Positions 60,150 to 64,000 of a stretch of DNA of 64,000 nucleotides are shown here, one piece after another. Source of the DNA: Flammeovirgaceae bacterium 311 (GTDB taxonomy: Bacteria; Bacteroidota; Bacteroidia; Cytophagales; Cyclobacteriaceae); NCBI GenBank assembly GCA_000597885.1, contig CP004371.1:5051001-5115000 (forward strand). Reading direction: 5' to 3'. Position 1 is the stretch's first letter; each line of letters opens with the position of its first letter. The position numbers and the translations under genes are program-made. Under the pieces are notes generated by a model that worked only from the letters and a program-made list of their open reading frames with translations, had not been told where the DNA came from and searched no databases.

Positions 60150-60713
60150 ATGAACATACGCGTATTGATCCTGCCGGTGGTACTATTTTTACTGCTGACT
60201 CTTCCCCATGTAGCAAGTGCCCAAAGAAATTTCTCACAGAAAAGGGAATATAAGAATTCCCTGTACCTTGAACTGGGGGGGATGGGGCCTTACTACTCTC
60301 TTAACCTGGATCATTTGATCAGCAGGAGAAAAAATGATCGTTTGTTCAGACATAGAAAAAAAGTAATATACAGTTACCGCCTTGGTTTTTCTGTACTACC
60401 ATCACTGGTTTCTGTTCCTTTAGGACTTAGTCTTATCACAGCCCCGGCCAGAAATCACCATGCTGAATTATCCGTAGGCATAGCCCCCCTTCTGAAAAAT
60501 CCTTTCAGCATCTTTGATGAAGGAAAAAGCATAGACAAATTGATGTTAATTGGGGTGGGGGTTGGATATCGTTATCAGAAGCCCGAACCAGGTCTTTTCC
60601 TGACAATTGGTATCAGGCCTGTTATGCGGGTAGATCCCTCTTCGGGAGATACCTGGAAAATAGAGAAGAATATGTTGCATTCAGGCTATCTGGGTATTGG
60701 CTTAACTCTTTAA
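60150..60713 (+). CDS. Hypothetical secreted protein
   Basis: A 187-residue protein with a signal peptide (1-24, ending ASAQ). The mature part has repeated aromatic/Gly strands (LYLELGGMGPYYSLNLDHL, LIGVGVGYRYQKP, GYLGIGLTL), like a small outer-membrane beta-barrel. No family recognised. Eighty bases after the preceding gene, followed by a strong terminator. Confidence 0.6.
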   Translation: MNIRVLILPVVLFLLLTLPHVASAQRNFSQKREYKNSLYLELGGMGPYYSLNLDHLISRRKNDRLFRHRKKVIYSYRLGFSVLPSLVSVPLGLSLITAPARNHHAELSVGIAPLLKNPFSIFDEGKSIDKLMLIGVGVGYRYQKPEPGLFLTIGIRPVMRVDPSSGDTWKIEKNMLHSGYLGIGLTL

Positions 60714-60739
60714 GACAAATATGGCTTGCACCAAAGCAG

Positions 60740-60769
60740 AAAGCCCTCCGGTAATACCGGGAGGGCTTT
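60740..60769 (+). terminator. Terminator after secreted barrel-like gene
   Basis: A thirteen-pair stem (60740-60752 with 60756-60769, one bulged G) followed by ACTTTTTC. Confidence 0.8.
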
Positions 60770-60981
60770 ACTTTTTCATGCAATTGAATATGGTCTCTTT
60801 GTTTTAGGTAGTTCATTGATGCCATTTCAGTCATCAATGAATAAGTCATTTACAAGTTTTTCAGCTGTTCACCACCACGGCCGGCGGCAAGGGGATCATT
60901 TTAGTTGAGATACCAAATCTACGGTACTGGATTGTCTGCCCTATAGTAGCCAAATCTGCTATCCCACATTTAGCACATTAG

Positions 60982-61641
60982 CTAAATGTGTAATCCACAT
61001 TCTGTTTTGGCGGAGTCTTTCCAGCGGCCACTGCGTCCGTTGCCTTTGGTCGTGCAGTGGAAGCAGCCGATAGAGTCGTAACCTGCCTCCACCATGGGGT
61101 GGGTAGGCAGGTCCCAGATCTGCATGTAGAGCATAACCTCTTCCTGGGTCATGTCAATGATGGGATGAAACTTCAGGATATCCTGCTTGCGCTCCCACAC
61201 CTTCATGTTCACGCGGTTGGCGTTCTGGAAGCGTAGCAGTCCGGAAACCCACACATCGTAATTCTTTTGCAGCTCCTCTACCGGGCGTACCTTGTTAATG
61301 TAGCAGCACAGGTCCTGGTTGTACCGCCAGGTTTCGTTCTCTGTAGTAAAGCGATATTTACGTTCCTCGGCCTGAACGTCAATAATGTTCAGATTCAATA
61401 GTGCTGCCACCTGGTTTTTATAATCAAGGGTTTCCTTGAAATGATAACCGGTATCTAAAAAATACACAGGCATGCCAGGCTTCACCCGGCTTAGCATGTG
61501 CAGGAGTACCACAGCTGTGCTACCAAAGGAAGAAGTAAATAAGATTTTCTGCTCATCCTGTACGTTGAACAACTCCCTAAGCCGCTCCTCTGGCATAAGC
61601 TTATCAAAGTGTTCGTTCAACGAATCTATTTCAGCTATCAT
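60982..61641 (-). CDS. cysH: Adenylyl-sulfate / phosphoadenylyl-sulfate reductase
   Basis: A 219-residue reductase of sulfate assimilation that makes sulfite from APS or PAPS. The cluster cysteines C112-C113 (DLCCYINKVRP) and C193/C196 (IGCFHCTT) indicate the [4Fe-4S] APS-reductase type, and the C-terminal catalytic KTECGLHI is present (C215). The nucleotide loop SSFGSTAVVLLH is at 37-48. It is the last gene of a minus-strand unit with siroheme synthase and a siroheme-containing reductase. Confidence 0.93.
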   Translation of the reverse strand: MIAEIDSLNEHFDKLMPEERLRELFNVQDEQKILFTSSFGSTAVVLLHMLSRVKPGMPVYFLDTGYHFKETLDYKNQVAALLNLNIIDVQAEERKYRFTTENETWRYNQDLCCYINKVRPVEELQKNYDVWVSGLLRFQNANRVNMKVWERKQDILKFHPIIDMTQEEVMLYMQIWDLPTHPMVEAGYDSIGCFHCTTKGNGRSGRWKDSAKTECGLHI

Positions 61642-61654
61642 CTTGTATCGTAAT

Positions 61655-62263
61655 TTAACTGTTCGTTTTTTCTACCAGACTGGCAGTATGTTCATTCAGC
61701 ACCCTGACTTTTTCCTGAAAATCGCCCTTCAAGGTATTTCTTAACTGCTGCAGGTTGTGCAGCAGCAGGTCTACATCTTCAGGCACGGCCTCTTCCAGCA
61801 ACTCCCTGAAACGTTTGGCAAAAGTGGGAGACTTGCCATTGGTTGAGATACCAATTTTCAGATCACCCTTCTTTACCGTAGAACCCAGGTAAAAATCACA
61901 GAGGTCGGGGGTATCGGCCACATTGGTAAGTATGCCTCTTTCCTTAGCCTGTGCACGTATCTGGATGTGCGTTTCGCGGCTGTCTGTAGCCAAGATCAGC
62001 ACATCCACACCATTCAGGTCTTGTGGCTCAAAGCTTCGCTGCACCAGCTTTACACTGGGGTGCTGTTCGGCTATTGCTGCAATTTCAGGTTTGATGGTAG
62101 TGCCTACCAAAGTAACCTGTGCACCGGGGTTGTTTTTGAGCAGTGCTTCCAGTTTCTCCAGGCCTACATTGCCACCGCCTACAATCAGCAGGTGCAGCTG
62201 GTCTATCTTTAAAAAGATAGGAAACAGCAGATTTCCTTCCCGCGAACCTGTTTCTGTGCTCAT
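61655..62263 (-). CDS. Precorrin-2 dehydrogenase / sirohydrochlorin ferrochelatase (Met8-like)
   Basis: A 202-residue protein equal to the N-terminal half of CysG: the NAD-binding Rossmann motif LLIVGGGNVGLEKLEAL near 26-42, the VADTPDLCDFYLGSTVKKGDL region with the catalytic Asp, and the ISTNGKSPTFAKRFRE segment. It makes siroheme from precorrin-2 for the neighbouring reductase. The uroporphyrinogen methyltransferase half is absent here. It lies 13 bases upstream of cysH. Confidence 0.92.
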   Translation of the reverse strand: MSTETGSREGNLLFPIFLKIDQLHLLIVGGGNVGLEKLEALLKNNPGAQVTLVGTTIKPEIAAIAEQHPSVKLVQRSFEPQDLNGVDVLILATDSRETHIQIRAQAKERGILTNVADTPDLCDFYLGSTVKKGDLKIGISTNGKSPTFAKRFRELLEEAVPEDVDLLLHNLQQLRNTLKGDFQEKVRVLNEHTASLVEKTNS

Positions 62264-62280
62264 AAACTTTTATTTTTCAG

Positions 62281-62312
62281 GAGCCCGGGCAGGGAAGATC
62301 CCCACCCGGGCC
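62281..62312 (-). terminator. Hairpin between reductase and siroheme synthase genes
   Basis: GCCCGGG near 62283-62289 pairs with CCCGGGC near 62303-62309, GC-rich with no T run on minus. Probably an mRNA hairpin that lowers read-through rather than a full terminator. Confidence 0.45.
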
Positions 62313-62340
62313 TGTGTACTCAATGCTAAACTTGCTCCTT

Positions 62341-63999
62341 TTATGCTTTGTAGTAGGTGTCAATTACTACCTTATCTTTGGCCTCATTGGCGAGTGCTAC
62401 CTGCTCCTGGCGTTTTGCAATTACATTGGCAAGGAAAGCATCAGCCTGTTGCATATAGGCTTGTGCAAAGCCGGCTTCCGGCTCATTTTTGTTGATCTGT
62501 AGTACCAGCTCTTCAAAAGGCTGCTCCAGGGCAAAATCTCCGGTCAGGAAATAATGTGTATGGAAATCGTTAATAATACCCTGGTGTGTATTGCAGTGTA
62601 CATCTTTACTTAGCAGCAGTGCTTTGGCGCCAATGATAAAGGTGCTGTAGGCATGGTAAATGGCATCGGCATAACGTCCGGCTTCGAAAGCTCTCCTGGA
62701 AAACAGGAAGCGCTCCTGGGCATCCGTAATAATGGTGCCTACCACATCGTAGCTCACGCCGGCGCACTCACCCATTCCAATTTCAGGAATAAAGTTTTCA
62801 TCATGGCCCCAGTCAACATAATCGCTGGGCACCAGCTTGTTCAGGTCGGCCAGTGGCTTCAGCAGGCCGTAGAAGTGCATTTTACCTTTGCGGGCTACGT
62901 AGTCGTTAAAGTACTCGCCTTCGCTGGCATTGGCATCATAATCATCCAGAATCAGGCGGAAGGCATCTTTGATTTTTTTTGTAGGCAGCTTGATGATCTT
63001 TTCAGCTACATAGCCTTTGCCGGAAGGATCTACGCCACCGCCCAGTACTACCTGCATGGCTGGCACAACCAGTTCTCCATGCTTGATGGAGCTGCCATGT
63101 AAACCAATGCTGGCGGCCATGTGCTGACCGCAGGAGTTCATACAGCCGCTGATTTTGATATCGATGCGGGTGTTGCCAATGAGTTCAGGATACTCTTCTT
63201 TCAGAAGTGTTTCCAGCTCCTGTGCAACGCCGGTGCTGTTGGTAACGCCCAGGTTGCAGGTATCTGTACCAGGGCAGGCGGTAATATCGGTAATGGTGCC
63301 AAAGCCAGGCTCTGCTAGTCCCAATTCGTCAAGTCGAGTATATAGATATGGTAGCGCTTCAGGGCGTACGTATTTCAGCATCAGGCCCTGGTTAATGGTA
63401 ACCCTGATGTCGTTGGCAGCCACGCCTTCCTCTACCAGCGCAGCCAGTGCTTTGGCTGTGGCAGAAGAGATATTGCCTAGCTCCAGCTTGATGTTAACCG
63501 CATAAAATCCCCTTTGCTTTTGCTCAAAAAGGTTCAGGCGCTTCCACTGCTCAAATCTTGCCACATCTGTAATTTCCACCTGAGGGAAATCTACGGCAGC
63601 AGGAATTTCGGGCTGCTCTACCAGCGTGCGGTCTACTTTAAAGCTTTTGTCCGGAATGGCAGTGTACTCCTGCTCAATCAGCTCTTTGTACTGATCCAGC
63701 GTAATGCCGCGCTTAGGGTCCAGCAAAAATTTCAGACGGGCCTTCATACGCTTTTCGCGCTCGCCCAGGCGGTCAAAAACACGCAGGGCAGCGTTCATGA
63801 ATGGGATGATCTTATCCTCATGCAGGAACTCAAAAGCAGTTTCGGCAATGAAAGGCTGTGCACCCAGGCCACCGCCCACCACTACTTTAAAGCCCCGTAT
63901 TTCCTCGCCGTTCTCGATCTTGATTTTTGGAATAAAACCAAAGTCGTGGAAGTAGGTATAGGCGGAGTCTTTGTCGCTGGAGGAGAAAGCTATTTTAAT
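62341..63999 (-). CDS. Siroheme-dependent sulfite/nitrite reductase, 5' truncated by window
   Basis: The frame is open to the window edge, giving 552 codons of a longer gene. Two ferredoxin-like domains and the cluster motifs ACPGTDTCNLGVTN (C-x5-C) and SGCMNSCGQH (C-x3-C) bind the siroheme-[4Fe-4S] pair. After the reductase core, about 140 C-terminal residues (ITDAQERFLFSRRAFEAG onwards) form an all-helical, HEPN-like extension seen in Bacteroidota relatives. Neighbouring cysH and siroheme synthase favour assimilatory sulfite reduction; nitrite reduction is possible. The visible part starts in the first repeat (SSSDKDSAYTYFHDFG). Confidence 0.88.
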   Translation of the reverse strand: MKIAFSSSDKDSAYTYFHDFGFIPKIKIENGEEIRGFKVVVGGGLGAQPFIAETAFEFLHEDKIIPFMNAALRVFDRLGEREKRMKARLKFLLDPKRGITLDQYKELIEQEYTAIPDKSFKVDRTLVEQPEIPAAVDFPQVEITDVARFEQWKRLNLFEQKQRGFYAVNIKLELGNISSATAKALAALVEEGVAANDIRVTINQGLMLKYVRPEALPYLYTRLDELGLAEPGFGTITDITACPGTDTCNLGVTNSTGVAQELETLLKEEYPELIGNTRIDIKISGCMNSCGQHMAASIGLHGSSIKHGELVVPAMQVVLGGGVDPSGKGYVAEKIIKLPTKKIKDAFRLILDDYDANASEGEYFNDYVARKGKMHFYGLLKPLADLNKLVPSDYVDWGHDENFIPEIGMGECAGVSYDVVGTIITDAQERFLFSRRAFEAGRYADAIYHAYSTFIIGAKALLLSKDVHCNTHQGIINDFHTHYFLTGDFALEQPFEELVLQINKNEPEAGFAQAYMQQADAFLANVIAKRQEQVALANEAKDKVVIDTYYKA

Positions 64000-64000
64000 T

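Noticed and set aside
1-64000. CRISPR arrays, tRNA, rRNA or prophage
   Set aside because: No regularly spaced repeats, no cloverleaf-like sequence in the gaps, and no phage or integrase genes were seen by eye.

Overview
The window looks like chromosome from a member of the Bacteroidota, most likely the order Cytophagales. Supporting signs are TAnnTTTG-type -7 promoter boxes, almost no Shine-Dalgarno sequences, paired outer-membrane beta-barrel genes with carboxypeptidase-like N-terminal domains, a propeller/Y_Y_Y/LytS-type sensor kinase with a LytTR regulator, a T9SS-like C-terminal tail and a clade II (Sec/lipoprotein) nitrous oxide reductase. The order-level placement is inference. No rRNA, tRNA, CRISPR array, phage or transposase gene was recognised.

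Layout. 1-9.2 kb: the 3' end of purA, then asnA behind two tandem asparagine-rich leader/terminator units, phhA behind a tyrosine-rich leader/terminator unit, the histidine genes hisH-hisA-hisF-hisIE, a DoxX gene, recQ and a heme oxygenase. 9.5-14.1 kb: a GtrA-like protein, a possible TcmP-like protein, a SPW-VKOR-SPW membrane fusion and a cation antiporter. 14.3-19 kb (minus): quinol nitric oxide reductase norZ, an NnrS-like protein and a further multi-span membrane protein. 19.5-31.2 kb: a methyltransferase, a one-component-style sensor kinase with its LytTR partner, a Dabb protein, a TPR lipoprotein, a Tat-exported Gfo/Idh oxidoreductase and an outer-membrane barrel followed by a 290-bp MITE-like element. 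31.6-39.8 kb: the nos locus, with cytochrome c-nosZ-nosL-nosD-nosF-nosY on plus and a divergent minus-strand pair (small CxGxC protein and an outer-membrane protein). 40-47.5 kb: a PTPS-family enzyme, proline dehydrogenase, B12-dependent ribonucleotide reductase, an Fe-S repair protein (RIC/ScdA) interrupted by an in-frame TGA, and an Rrf2-family regulator. 47.5-64 kb: nadA-nadB, assorted envelope genes, a MarR-GNAT fusion, a second outer-membrane barrel, an S41 peptidase, a MacB-type permease, and the sulfate assimilation genes cysH, siroheme synthase and a siroheme reductase that runs off the right edge.

Two regulatory themes tie the window together. First, three transcription attenuators of leader-peptide type match the amino acid made by the downstream enzyme: Asn for asnA (twice) and Tyr for phhA. 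Second, the intergenic regions before norZ, cytochrome c/nosZ, RIC/nrdJ and rrf2 each carry an FNR/CRP-like palindrome (TGAY-N4-RTCA) together with a second palindrome (AAAAGA-N8-TCTTTT). At norZ and at the minus-strand gene of the nos locus the two boxes and a CAAAGTTC (minus-strand -7) element have identical spacing. The Rrf2 protein encoded at 47,062 is the obvious candidate reader of the second box, so the window seems to hold most of a nitric-oxide/N2O response regulon. No nitrite or nitrate reductase of denitrification was seen, which fits an NO/N2O reducer rather than a full denitrifier, within the limits of 64 kb.
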